Source: GCA-2746605 sp963710615 (GTDB lineage: Bacteria > Bacteroidota > Ignavibacteria > Ignavibacteriales > Melioribacteraceae). Taken from it: a DNA stretch of 64,000 nt. Of this stretch, positions 48,610 to 58,082 are shown one piece after another (position 1 is the first letter of the stretch; the number at the start of each line of letters is the position of its first letter). The notes under the pieces are model-generated. The model searched no databases. It was not told the origin of the DNA and saw only the letters and a list, made by a program, of their open reading frames with translations. The stretch lies in assembly GCA_963710615.1 (NCBI GenBank), contig CAVQBF010000026.1, forward strand, positions 62,001 through 126,000. The letters are read 5' to 3'. A program made the translations under genes and the position numbers.

Positions 48610-49634
48610 GTAATGCGAATAATCTAAATTATTTCATTCAAGCGATTCCCAAAGCAGAACTTCATCTGCACATTGAAGGAACTTTTGAACCCGAGCTTAT
48701 ATTTACTATAGCGGAAAGAAATAAAATTAGCCTTAAATATAATTCCGTAGACGAATTGAGAGCAGCGTATGATTTTAATAATCTTCAAGAATTTTTAGAC
48801 ATCTACTATGAAGGGGCAAATGTTTTAATAAATGATGAAGATTTTTATGATTTGACAATGGCCTACTTTGAAAAAGTCCATTCGCAAAATGTTGTTCATG
48901 CTGAAATAATGTTCGACCCACAAACTCACACAGATCGTGGAATAGAATTTTCGAAGGTGATCAATGGTATTAAACAAGCACAAAATAAAGCTAAAGAGGA
49001 ATTTAAGATTTCTTCAAAATTAATAATGAGTTTTCTTCGTCATCTTGATGAAGATTCTGCATTTAAAACATTAGAACAATCTTTAGATTATAAGGATTGG
49101 ATAATTGCAGTTGGTTTGGATTCATCAGAACTCGGCAATCCACCGTCAAAATTTAAGAATGTGTTTGCAGAGGCAAAAAAACTTGGTTACAAAACTGTTG
49201 CCCATGCTGGTGAAGAAGGCCCTGCTGAATATGTATGGGATGCAATTAATAATCTGCATGTCTCTAGAATTGATCATGGGAATAAAGCACTGGACGATGA
49301 TATTTTAATTAAAAAGTTAGTTGAAGATAAAACCCCATTAACTGTTTGTCCCCTTTCAAATGTTAGATTGAAGAATGTTGATCGAATTGAAAATCATCCT
49401 ATAAAGACGATGATTGACAAAGACTTGATTGCAACAGTGAATTCTGATGATCCTGCTTACTTTGGCGGTTATATGTATGAAAATTACCTTGCAGTTGCAG
49501 ATGCATTAACATTAACGCAAGAAGATATTTATCAATTAACACTGAATTCATTTAATTCAACATTTCTAAACTTCGAACAAAAGGCAAAAATGATTAATTC
49601 ACTGGAAGAATTTTATAACTCGAATAAATATTGA
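48606..49634 (+). CDS. Adenine deaminase (adenosine-deaminase family)
   Basis: A 342-residue zinc amidohydrolase of the Add family. Metal and catalytic residues are in HLHIEGT, AHAGEEGP, RIDHG, VCPLSN and NSDDPAYFGGY. The variants GLDSSELGNPPSKF and TVCPLSNVRL match the bacterial/fungal adenine deaminase branch rather than true adenosine deaminases, so the preferred product is hypoxanthine from adenine. That fits its place 4 bp inside the 3' end of xdhD, as it would feed the xanthine dehydrogenases. Zinc is expected to bind the two His of HLH and the His of VAHAG. Confidence 0.85.
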   Translation: MSNANNLNYFIQAIPKAELHLHIEGTFEPELIFTIAERNKISLKYNSVDELRAAYDFNNLQEFLDIYYEGANVLINDEDFYDLTMAYFEKVHSQNVVHAEIMFDPQTHTDRGIEFSKVINGIKQAQNKAKEEFKISSKLIMSFLRHLDEDSAFKTLEQSLDYKDWIIAVGLDSSELGNPPSKFKNVFAEAKKLGYKTVAHAGEEGPAEYVWDAINNLHVSRIDHGNKALDDDILIKKLVEDKTPLTVCPLSNVRLKNVDRIENHPIKTMIDKDLIATVNSDDPAYFGGYMYENYLAVADALTLTQEDIYQLTLNSFNSTFLNFEQKAKMINSLEEFYNSNKY

Positions 49635-49640
49635 AATACT

Positions 49641-50962
49641 ATGGAAACAAAATCCTCGATCAAAGAATTATCAATTGATAATTTTATTCAATTCTTAATA
49701 ACTTCAAAAATTAAAAAATTTTATTTCGTGTATGACCCAATTAAAGGCAAGGTATTTTCATCCCATAATGAGTTAAATGAAATTGCAGATTATTTAAATG
49801 AAGATCAAATTGACTTTGACCAGCATGAAGGATTATTCTTTCAATTGGATCCGGAACTTGACGTTATTCATTCAGCAGCAGTTCACAGAACAAATCGGGG
49901 TCAAGCTGCTGGCGGTGTTAGATTTTGGCAATATGATAGTGCAATTGAATTTGTAAAGGACGGATTGCGACTTTCTAAAGGGATGACACATAAAAATGCT
50001 CTTGCCGGACTCTGGTGGGGCGGAGGGAAAGGTGTAATTGCAAAAGGTAATTCAGTTGACGCAAATGAAAGCAAATCAAGAAAAGTTATTTACAGTAATT
50101 TCGGAAAATTTATTACTTCATTGAAAGGATGTTATGTTACGGCAGAGGATGTTGGAACCAATGTGAACGATATGACAAATGTTTTTACAAACACTAGGTT
50201 TACAACATGCATACCTGAAACTTTAGGTGGTAGTGGAAATCCGTCTATACCAACTGCCAGAGGTGTTAGTGTCAGGTATTGAAGCCGCAATAGACTATTC
50301 CTTTTCGGTAATATTGAAGGAAAAACTATCGCAGTTCAAGGTTTAGGTAATGTTGCTATGCCATTAATTGATATGCTTGTTTGAAAAAGGGGCAAAAAAA
50401 ATTATAGCATCCGATATTTTTAATGAAAAAGTTGAATTGGCTAAAGAAAGATTTAAGAGTAATAATTTTATCTGTCACAAAGTTGACAAAAATGATAATA
50501 ATATTTTATTTGAAGAATGTGACATTTTAGCTCCGTGTGCAACTGGTGGGATTTTAAATTCAGAGACAATTCCCAAAATACGCGCTGACATAGTTTGTGG
50601 TGCTGCAAATAATCAACTCGCTGATCCAATCACTGATGATAATCTATTATTTAATTCTGGAATACTATATGTCCCCGATTTTTTAACAAATAGAATGGGA
50701 ATTGTAAATTGTGCAAATGAGCAGTATGGTTATATAAATGATGACCCAATGATTCTTCAACATTACGATAATAATTGGGACTCATTCAATATTTAAAAGG
50801 GCAATGCAAGTTTTTACAGAATCAAAAGAAAAACAAAAACCAACAGGTCAAGTTGCACTTGAATTAGCTGATTCACTTTCAAAAGAAAATCATCCTATTT
50901 TTGGACATCGTGGCCAACTAATAATAAAATCAATAGTTGATTCTAATTGGGAAGAATTTTAG
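49641..50962 (+). pseudogene. Glu/Leu/Phe/Val dehydrogenase, four frameshifts
   Basis: Intact in frame to about 50266, with N-terminal ELFV domain and catalytic Lys in GMTHKNALAGLWWGGGKG. Then frame changes occur at about 50268 (extra A), 50302 (missing base), 50376-50379 (extra base) and 50783-50792 (net extra base). Between the shifts the reading is clear: a Rossmann domain (IAVQGLGNVA; LAPCATGGI; CGAANNQLA), VPDFLTNRMGIVNCANEQYG, and a C-terminus ending SNWEEF. Correcting all four gives a protein of about 440 residues that would oxidatively deaminate an amino acid using NAD. Four lesions in one gene suggest decay more strongly than sequencing error, but errors cannot be excluded. Confidence 0.8.
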
Positions 50963-50969
50963 GGAAGAT

Positions 50970-51882
50970 ATGAACAAAGTTTTAATTACCGGGGCATCGG
51001 GTTTAGTAGGTTCAGCATTAACAAAATATTTGTTAGATAATAATTTTGAAGTAGTGCATCTAAGCAGATCTAAGAAAAGCAACTCTCCAGTCCCTATCTT
51101 TGTGTGGGATATCAAAAGTGAATATCTTGAAGAAGGTGCATTGGAAAATGTGAATCATATTGTTCATTTAGCGGGGGCTGGAATTGCAGATCAAAGGTGG
51201 ACTGAAAAAAGGAAACAAGAAATAATTGATAGCAGAACAAAATCTGCTGAGCTTCTTTTTAATGGTATTAGAAAATTATATCACAAACCGGACACATTTA
51301 TTTCTGCTTCTGCAATTGGTTATTACGGAGCGATTACTTCTGATAAAATTTTTGTTGAAGAAGATAAACCAGCAGAGGATTTTCAAGGGAAAGTCTGTAA
51401 ATTATGGGAAGAAGTCTGCAGATCTATTTAGTGGATTGGGAATTAGAACCGTTAAATTACGTCTTGGTGTCGTCCTTTCTAAGAAAGGAGGGGCGTTAAA
51501 AAAAATGATATTACCATCTAAATTTGGCTTTGGTTCTGCGTTAGGATCAGGTAACCAGTTCTTACCTTGGGTGCATATTAAAGATGTTGTGAATATTATT
51601 TCAAAGTCGATTAGCGATACTAAAATGCTAGGCCCATATAATGTTGTAGCTCCCTCTTACTGTAACTACAATGAGTTTTCAAAAACACTTGCTCAAGTAT
51701 TAAACAAACCTTACTTTATGCCCAATGTACCATCAATATTGTTAAAGTTAGCATTTGGAGAAATGTCTGCAATTGTTCTAGAGGGGAGCAGGATTTCCAG
51801 TGAAAAACTAATTAATAGCGGTTATAAATTTCAATTTACTAACTTAGAAACTGCACTAAAAGATTTGATTAATACAGATTAA
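50970..51882 (+). pseudogene. TIGR01777-type (SDR39U1) epimerase/oxidoreductase, one frameshift
   Basis: An extended-SDR protein: KVLITGASGLVGSALTKYLL (NAD-binding), HIVHLAGAGIADQRWTEKRK and ASAIGYYG are signatures of the YfcH/SDR39U1 group. Near 51414 one extra G shifts the frame; the next frame continues SADLFSGLGIRTVKLRLGVVLSK, then GNQFLPWVHIKDVV and a typical C-terminus. With the base removed it is about 303 residues. Start: ATG at 50970 has AGGGAAG just upstream and begins the dinucleotide fold. Follows the dehydrogenase gene by 7 bp; role in the locus unknown. Confidence 0.8.
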
Positions 51883-51892
51883 TATCATATCG

Positions 51893-52426
51893 CTATTCAG
51901 TTTCTTGAATACTAAATTCAAATTGTGATCTGTTATATCCATTTTTCTCAAATATTTGGAAGCATTTTTCCAAATTATTTTCATTCATTTTAGGTGTTCT
52001 GGATAAAATCCACCCGTATTTTCTTGATGGCGTACCAACGCAAACGTATTGGTAATCTTCGTCTAATCCCAATATCCAATAATCACCCCAAAACAAGTGC
52101 CAACCAAAGAGACTAACAAAACTTACTTCTAATTTCGAATTAGTTTTTTTATCAACAATCCGTGCTAATCCTTCGGCATCGTCACTTTCGCCATCCTCAT
52201 CTATACATCTGTTTATGACAATTATGTCACCGTCTCCATTTATTTGATAATTGGCTGTTGTGTTTTTTATGCAATGATCTTGAAATGAGTTAGGTATTTT
52301 TGCAATCTCATACCAAGTACCTTGGTATTTATTTAGGTCAACGGAATCAACTGTAATAATTAAATCCTCCTGCGCAAAAATTATAAGATTTAGAAATGTA
52401 AAAAGAATAATAAATTTTGTTGTCAT
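51893..52426 (-). CDS. blc: Lipocalin (Blc-like), secreted
   Basis: A 177-residue protein with a signal peptide (about residues 1-18, ending IFAQ; no lipobox Cys, so not a lipoprotein). The lipocalin signature is KYQGTWYEIAKIPN, followed by CIKNTTANY and YQYVCVGTPSRKYGWILSRTP. Bacterial lipocalins bind lipids or hydrophobic small molecules in the periplasm. It is the last gene of the minus-strand arm and overlaps mocA by 4 bp; its 3' end is 10 bp from that of the convergent epimerase gene. Connection with purine metabolism is unclear. Confidence 0.88.
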   Translation of the reverse strand: MTTKFIILFTFLNLIIFAQEDLIITVDSVDLNKYQGTWYEIAKIPNSFQDHCIKNTTANYQINGDGDIIVINRCIDEDGESDDAEGLARIVDKKTNSKLEVSFVSLFGWHLFWGDYWILGLDEDYQYVCVGTPSRKYGWILSRTPKMNENNLEKCFQIFEKNGYNRSQFEFSIQETE

Positions 52427-53025
52427 TGCTTTACCTTTTGTAAATTATTTAAATCAGTCACTGTATCTATATCAGTAAAAATTTCTTTATACCCGCATTC
52501 CCAATATTTTTTTTTAATTGAAGTATCTTGACTAATCAAACGAAGATTCGAATTTGAATCCCCATTTATAATTTTCTGAATAACTTTGTAATTAAATAGA
52601 ATTGGATGTCCCTTCTTATCATAAATAACAGGTTGTATCCAATCAAAACTTCTATCAATTTGTGATATTAGTTCAGTGTAGAATTTATCAGGTAAATTTG
52701 GCTGATCAACGAAATGATACAATATCCAATCCTCATCATTGCAACCTCCAATTCCATTTTTTAATGAACTGAACATACCCGTTTTATAATCACTATTAAA
52801 CTTTAAAGTAATACTTTTATTTTGGGGATAGAATGAAGAAACAAAATTATTTATATTCTCAAAATTATGGCCTGTCACAATAATTATTTTAGAACATACT
52901 TCTGCTAAATTATCTATTATTCGTTCCAAAAATAATTTACCATCATATTCAAGTAATGGTTTAAACTTTCCCATTCTGCTTGAAAGGCCAGCTGATATTA
53001 TTAGTCCTGTAATATTATTATTCAT
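52423..53025 (-). CDS. mocA: MocA/YgfJ-type molybdenum-cofactor nucleotidyltransferase
   Basis: A 200-residue MobA-like nucleotidyltransferase. LIISAGLSSRMGKFKPLLEYDGK is the NTP-binding motif of the family (split from the neighbouring text here), and WILYHFVDQPNLP holds the metal-binding Asp of the second motif; GHPILFN follows. MocA makes the cytosine dinucleotide form of Moco needed by xanthine-dehydrogenase type enzymes; E. coli ygfJ/mocA lies in the equivalent cluster. Start: ATG at 53025; a TTG at 53043 is possible. It supports the hydroxylases on the opposite strand. Confidence 0.85.
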   Translation of the reverse strand: MNNNITGLIISAGLSSRMGKFKPLLEYDGKLFLERIIDNLAEVCSKIIIVTGHNFENINNFVSSFYPQNKSITLKFNSDYKTGMFSSLKNGIGGCNDEDWILYHFVDQPNLPDKFYTELISQIDRSFDWIQPVIYDKKGHPILFNYKVIQKIINGDSNSNLRLISQDTSIKKKYWECGYKEIFTDIDTVTDLNNLQKVKQ

Positions 53026-53058
53026 TAAACAAAGATTTTTCAATGTTAATATTTCAGT

Positions 53059-54321
53059 TTAAATTAATTCTTTTAAAATTTCTTCACGAGTTTTAATTCT
53101 AGGTTGGTCATTCCATTTCAGTAATGTTGATATATCCTTTAGTCCATTTCCAGTTATCATCAGCATTGAATCTTCTGTTAATTCCTTTTTGTACTTTATC
53201 GCTTTAAGATATCCTGCAAAAGAAGCTGATGCTGCTGGCTCAGCGAGTATTCCATGAAATTTAGCCAATATTTTTTGTGCATCGATTATTTCGTCATCTG
53301 AAACAACTAATCCAAAACCTTGTGTTTTATTTACTGCTTCTGCTGCCATGTAAAGATTTCTTGGAGCACCAGCATTAATGCTGTCTGCAATTGTATACGC
53401 CGGTTTATACTTAAATTTACCGGTATTCAGAAAATCAACTAATGCACTGCTCCCTTCGGCTTGAACAGCAATCAGTCTTGGTATTTTTTTAATCCATCCC
53501 AAATTGGAAAGTTCTTTAATTCCCTTATAAATCCCAGAGATTATCACGCCATCACCAACTGAGACAAATATATTATCCGGTAAATTTCCTCGCATAGAAA
53601 TAAACATATCGTAAACAGATGATTTTTTCCCTTCAATAGTAAGTGGATTGAACGCTGTATTTCTATTATACCAATTCTTTTTTTGAGAAACTTCAAGACA
53701 AATATCAAAAGCGTTATCATAGTTACCGTCAACTATATAAATATTTGATCCAAACGATTGAATTTGAATTCGCTTACTTTCTGGAATAGTTTTAGGAACA
53801 AAAATATTAGATTTAATTCCTAATCTTGCACATATACCGGCTAATGATGAACCTGCATTACCTGTCGATGCAGCCGATATTTCATCTATTCCCATTTGAA
53901 GCGCTTTTACTGCTACAAGAATTGATGCCCGGTCTTTGTAGGAAAGTGTTGGATTTCGTGTATCATCAAATATCCTCAAAGATTTAAGTTCATGTGATAT
54001 ACTGCTAATGGGATTTTGAATAAGTGAGAGTTTCTCTATTTTTGATTCATCTATCCCTGAAACCTTTTCATTACTATATTGTAAAGGCCAGAGATATAAG
54101 TATTCCCAAAATCTACCAGCATTGCTATTTAGGAATTCTTGCTTACTTACTTTTGACTTAATTTTATTATAATCATAAACTATTTCCAATACACCATTTA
54201 AAGGTTCATTCTGTTTTATACTGCCGCATTTTGGACACAAATAAATTAGGTTAGTCTCAATCTTTTCAGCATTAAACTCAGAACTGCATTGATTGCATCG
54301 ATATAGGTAATGGTAATTCAT
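53059..54321 (-). CDS. Threonine synthase-like PLP enzyme
   Basis: A 420-residue fold-type II PLP enzyme with an N-terminal zinc ribbon (CNQCSSEF, CPKCGSI). The PLP Lys is in NPTLSYKDRASI (about residue 125), followed by the phosphate cup STGNAGSSLAGI; the NGLKD motif near the C-terminus is as in threonine synthases. In threonine-synthase relatives the substrate is O-phosphohomoserine, but here the gene lies in a purine-degradation locus, 9 bp downstream of ygeW, where E. coli has the 2,3-diaminopropionate ammonia-lyase ygeX. A lyase role is therefore an alternative. Confidence 0.75.
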   Translation of the reverse strand: MNYHYLYRCNQCSSEFNAEKIETNLIYLCPKCGSIKQNEPLNGVLEIVYDYNKIKSKVSKQEFLNSNAGRFWEYLYLWPLQYSNEKVSGIDESKIEKLSLIQNPISSISHELKSLRIFDDTRNPTLSYKDRASILVAVKALQMGIDEISAASTGNAGSSLAGICARLGIKSNIFVPKTIPESKRIQIQSFGSNIYIVDGNYDNAFDICLEVSQKKNWYNRNTAFNPLTIEGKKSSVYDMFISMRGNLPDNIFVSVGDGVIISGIYKGIKELSNLGWIKKIPRLIAVQAEGSSALVDFLNTGKFKYKPAYTIADSINAGAPRNLYMAAEAVNKTQGFGLVVSDDEIIDAQKILAKFHGILAEPAASASFAGYLKAIKYKKELTEDSMLMITGNGLKDISTLLKWNDQPRIKTREEILKELI

Positions 54322-54330
54322 AATTTATAT

Positions 54331-55335
54331 CTACATTGTTAGTGACATTATTGCTTTGGCTGTATGCAGCCTATTCTCAGCTTCATCAAATACAATTGAA
54401 ATATTCGGATTATCAAGAATTTCATCAGTAACTTCATTATTTCTATCAGCCGGCAATGCATGCATTAGTTTAACATTTGGTTCTGCTAATTTTATTCGTT
54501 GTTCATCACAGATCCAGGTTTTATATTTTGAAAGATTAGTGGACATTTCCTTTTTACACTCAATCTCATTTATCAAATAATCCTCAATTGAATAATTACC
54601 AAAACCACCCCAATTTTTTGGAATTACAACATGTGCTCCTTCAAATGCTTCGTCCATGTCATTAGTAAATTTAATTGAGCCTCCTCCCTCTTCAGCATTT
54701 AGTTTTGCTTTATCAATTATATTCTGACTCAATGGAAACTCTGGCGGATTCGCAATCGTCAGATCAATGCCATAACGAGGGAAAAGTAAAGCTTGAGTTT
54801 GTGGAACAGATAACGGTTTTGAATGAGTATCTGCATAAGCCCAGGAGACTGTAACTTTTAATCCTTTTGGATTTTTATCAAAGTGTTCAAATATTGTCAT
54901 TAGATCAGCTAAGCCTTGAAAAGGATGATAAACATCATCCTGCAGGGACATTACAGGTTTACGTGAATAAGCAGCAAGCTCGTCTAAATATTTTTTTCCA
55001 ACTCCATAAAAACAATTTCGGCAAGCTATTCCGTGTCCCATTCTTGATAATATTATTGCTGTATCTTTAGCTACTTCACCATGAGTAATTTGCATTTTAT
55101 CCGGTGTTAAATCATGCGCATGACCACCAAGTTGAGTCATGCCAGCCTCCATTGAATTTCTGGTTCTCGTTGATTGCTCAAAGAACATCATAAACAGTGT
55201 TTTGTAATGTAATTCAACATGATGAATTTCATTATAGAATTCATCCTTTAATTTGAAAGCTTTATTAAATACAACATCTAGTTCTTCTTTACTCCAGTCT
55301 TCGCAAGTAAGAAAATGTTTACCTTTTAAATTCAT
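54331..55335 (-). CDS. ygeW: YgeW-type carbamoyltransferase
   Basis: A 334-residue Asp/Orn-transcarbamylase family protein. The carbamoyl-phosphate loop is EQSTRTRNSME (about residue 54), the second loop DDVYHPFQGLADLMTI (HPxQxLxD), and the amino-acid side has MHALPADRNNEVTDEI. The wording matches YgeW rather than ornithine carbamoyltransferase. It is shorter than E. coli YgeW (about 396 residues). In purine-degrading bacteria it is thought to phosphorolyse a carbamoylated intermediate to give carbamoyl phosphate for ATP synthesis. No carbamate kinase is present in the window. Confidence 0.88.
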   Translation of the reverse strand: MNLKGKHFLTCEDWSKEELDVVFNKAFKLKDEFYNEIHHVELHYKTLFMMFFEQSTRTRNSMEAGMTQLGGHAHDLTPDKMQITHGEVAKDTAIILSRMGHGIACRNCFYGVGKKYLDELAAYSRKPVMSLQDDVYHPFQGLADLMTIFEHFDKNPKGLKVTVSWAYADTHSKPLSVPQTQALLFPRYGIDLTIANPPEFPLSQNIIDKAKLNAEEGGGSIKFTNDMDEAFEGAHVVIPKNWGGFGNYSIEDYLINEIECKKEMSTNLSKYKTWICDEQRIKLAEPNVKLMHALPADRNNEVTDEILDNPNISIVFDEAENRLHTAKAIMSLTM

Positions 55336-55361
55336 TTCTACTCCTATATTTCTAATTTTTT

Positions 55362-55538
55362 GTCATTTCCGAACGTTTAAATCGGAAATTTATCCTTCTT
55401 AAATAATTTGATTCAAAATCAAGCCTGCCAGCGTTAGGAAGGTTGGTAATAACTTTATTTGTCATGCTTAATGAAACGATACATCTAATTAACAAATCAA
55501 AAAAAGGTTCCTCACTTCGTTCAGAATGACAAGATTTC
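55362..55538. repeat. Dispersed intergenic repeat copies (CHSERSEE type)
   Basis: Inside the 207-bp gap between ygeW and ygeY. On the minus strand one unit reads 'cttgtcattctgaacgaagt' then 'gaggaacct', whose translation (CHSERSEEP) is the tag of a repeat common in Bacteroidota genomes. A second unit contains a CCTGCC..TTAGGAAGG-like stem. The gap shows no gene. Confidence 0.7.
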
Positions 55539-55542
55539 ATAA

Positions 55543-56727
55543 TTAATATCTTGCTACAAAATTAGTATAAAATGCAGTCGCTTTTACTAAATGCTCAATC
55601 GGTACTTTTTCATTCGGAGCATGGGCTAAAACTTCATTTCCGGGGCCAAAGCCAATTACTGGGATATCATAATAACCGCGAATAGTTACTCCATTTGTTG
55701 AGAAAGTCCACTTGTCAACTTTAGGCTTAGCTTTAAATAAATCTTCATATGTTCCAACCCCCATTTTAACTAATGGATGATCTTCTTCTAATTTCCAAGT
55801 TGGGAAATATTTCTGCATACCATATTTAAGTCCGGTGTATGCTGTTTCCTCGTAATCAAGCAGTTCAACTTTAGCATTCATATCCTTAACTATCTCCTTA
55901 ATTTGATTTAGCGCCAAATCTTTATCCTCACCCCAAGTTAACCTTCTATCTAAATGAATTCTTGCAAAATCTGATACAGCACAAAGCGAAGGACTATTTG
56001 ATTTAAATTCTGATATTGTTATTGTTCCCTTTCCTAAAAATTCATCGTCAGCTAATTTTTCATTCAATTTTTCAATTTCTAAAGCCGCACGTGAGGCCAT
56101 ATAAATAGCGTTTTCCCCTCTTTCCGGGGCTGAACCATGAGAAGAGATCCCATAAAATGATACAGCAATTTCCATCCTTCCTCTATGACCTCGATAGATA
56201 TTAAGATTTGTTGGCTCAGTGATTACAACGCACTCAGGTTTGATTTTTTCTTCTTCAACAAGGTACTTCCAGCAAAGACCATCGCAGTCTTCTTCAATTA
56301 CTGAGGCAGTAAAATAAATAGTTAAATCTTTTGCTAAGTTCAACTCCTTAATTATTTTCCCCGCTGTAATAAAGGCTGCAGGCCCACCCTCTTGATCAAC
56401 GCTGCCCCTTCCATGAACAAAGCCATCTTTAATTTCTCCACCAAGTGGATCAAAATCCCAGTTTTCTAAATTGCCTAGATCAACAGTATCAATGTGCCCA
56501 TCAAATGCTATAACCCTTGGTCCATTTCCAATTTTGCCAATAACATTTCCTAATCCGTCAATTCTTACTTCATCAAATTCGGCAGCTTCCATTTGTCTTT
56601 TTATTAGTTGACAAACTTCTTTCTCTTGCAAACTCAGAGATTTGATTTTTATCATTTCAGATAAATTTTGGGCTGTATAGTTTTTATATTCTTCTGCTTT
56701 CTTTAAAATATTCTCTGTAGTATTCAT
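55543..56727 (-). CDS. ygeY: YgeY-type M20 family peptidase
   Basis: A 394-residue zinc amidohydrolase of the M20/DapE family. Metal-binding segments: AFDGHIDTVD (about residue 76), GRGSVDQEGG (about 110), IEEDCDGLCW (about 145), TEPTNL, and the C-terminal GPGNEVLAHAPNEKV. These match YgeY. It probably hydrolyses an N-carbamoyl or N-acyl amino-acid intermediate; the substrate is not proven. It abuts ssnA (1-bp overlap) and is 207 bp ahead of ygeW, with repeats in the gap. Confidence 0.88.
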   Translation of the reverse strand: MNTTENILKKAEEYKNYTAQNLSEMIKIKSLSLQEKEVCQLIKRQMEAAEFDEVRIDGLGNVIGKIGNGPRVIAFDGHIDTVDLGNLENWDFDPLGGEIKDGFVHGRGSVDQEGGPAAFITAGKIIKELNLAKDLTIYFTASVIEEDCDGLCWKYLVEEEKIKPECVVITEPTNLNIYRGHRGRMEIAVSFYGISSHGSAPERGENAIYMASRAALEIEKLNEKLADDEFLGKGTITISEFKSNSPSLCAVSDFARIHLDRRLTWGEDKDLALNQIKEIVKDMNAKVELLDYEETAYTGLKYGMQKYFPTWKLEEDHPLVKMGVGTYEDLFKAKPKVDKWTFSTNGVTIRGYYDIPVIGFGPGNEVLAHAPNEKVPIEHLVKATAFYTNFVARY

Positions 56728-58055
56728 TAGTTTCCCTTGTTAAATTCTTTAAATAATCTTTCACCTTGCATAAAAATTTCATCATTGATTTTTGTTTCGT
56801 CTAGATTAATTAAGTTATAGCTGTTAAGAAGTAATTCACCTTTTTGAACAACTGTCATTATTGGTCGTTCAAGAATTCCGTATATGTAATGCCCCCAAAA
56901 ATTATCTTGATTAATTGGTGTGGGAGGTACGTAATCCCATATAATTAGGTCGGCTCTGTCATTAATTTGTAAATTTGTAAAATCTGGGAAAAAATTCTTA
57001 ATAAATTTTAGCTGGTCAAAATAAGTCTTAATTGTAAAAGTAAACGCTTCATCAAAAGTAAATCCGGCATGGCGAATTTGAAGAAACAACTCCTTAATTG
57101 ACCTAGCAATGTTAGAATGCATTCCATCGGTGCCAATCAAAATTGGAATATCTTTTGGGATCATTTTATACTTTTGAAGTCCTACCAAATTATTCATATT
57201 TGAATCTAGATTAAAGACTAAAGCTGCTCCGGAATCTCTAATAAGTTCAAAGTCTTCTTCATCCATATGAATTCCATGTGCTAATATACTTCGCTTGTTA
57301 AGTATTTTGTATTTTGAAAATCTACGCATCGGGGTGGCTTTATATTTTTCATTACTTAGAGCAACATCGGAAATATCCTCACAAAGATGAACATGAACTC
57401 CCCAATTATACTTTTGTACTAATTGAGCAGCATACTGTAAAGTTTTGTCATTAAGAGTAAATGAAGCATGCAACCCTAAAAGGGATTTTGAATTTTCGCT
57501 AGCATTGTTTTCTAAAAAATTCAAATTTTCATCAAATCCTTTTTCTTTCAGAACTTCACCGTTTCTATCCGTTGTTTCAAAACAAAGGACATTTCTTAAC
57601 TTAAAACTCTCTAGATTTTCTGAAATTATTTTAAGACTATTGTTCGCTGAATTCGGTGATGAATGATGGTCTATAATGTAAGTGACACCATTTTTAATTG
57701 ATTCCAATGCTGCCATTTGCGAAGATGCTTTTATCATATCTAAATCTAGAATTGAATCAAGCTTCCACCAAAGATTTTTAAGAATGTTTGGAAAGTTTGA
57801 GGTATCCCCTTTTATATTCAAACCTTTAGCCAATCTTGAATAGATATGATCATGAAAGTTAACATTTGGAATTGTAACTACTCTTCCCATTGCATCGATA
57901 GCATTAGAATTATCAGAAGAACTAAAATTGCCCACTTTAAATACTTTAGGATTTATTGAGGTTATTATTCCATCCTCTATTTCAAGTTCACCAAATATTG
58001 GTTTCACCGAATTATTGTTTATTTGACAAATCCATGCATTTAAAATTTTCATCAA
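56727..58055 (-). CDS. ssnA: SsnA-type aminohydrolase
   Basis: A 442-residue amidohydrolase-superfamily (cytosine deaminase/guanine deaminase-like) protein. The HxH metal site is HDHIYSRLAKG (about residue 72), followed by YIIDHHSSP, LGLHASFTL, HVHLCED and LIGTDGMHSN (metal Asp). SsnA is usually encoded beside ygfK and xdhD and is regarded as a deaminase or ring-opening enzyme for purine-derived intermediates. Closely coupled to ygeY downstream and 27 bp after hyuA. Confidence 0.88.
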   Translation of the reverse strand: MMKILNAWICQINNNSVKPIFGELEIEDGIITSINPKVFKVGNFSSSDNSNAIDAMGRVVTIPNVNFHDHIYSRLAKGLNIKGDTSNFPNILKNLWWKLDSILDLDMIKASSQMAALESIKNGVTYIIDHHSSPNSANNSLKIISENLESFKLRNVLCFETTDRNGEVLKEKGFDENLNFLENNASENSKSLLGLHASFTLNDKTLQYAAQLVQKYNWGVHVHLCEDISDVALSNEKYKATPMRRFSKYKILNKRSILAHGIHMDEEDFELIRDSGAALVFNLDSNMNNLVGLQKYKMIPKDIPILIGTDGMHSNIARSIKELFLQIRHAGFTFDEAFTFTIKTYFDQLKFIKNFFPDFTNLQINDRADLIIWDYVPPTPINQDNFWGHYIYGILERPIMTVVQKGELLLNSYNLINLDETKINDEIFMQGERLFKEFNKGN

Positions 58056-58082
58056 ATCCCCTCTGAATTCGAGTTTAATCTA

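Noticed and set aside
55352..55540. 62-codon minus-strand frame containing CHSERSEE
   Set aside because: It is a translation of the repeat, not a gene.
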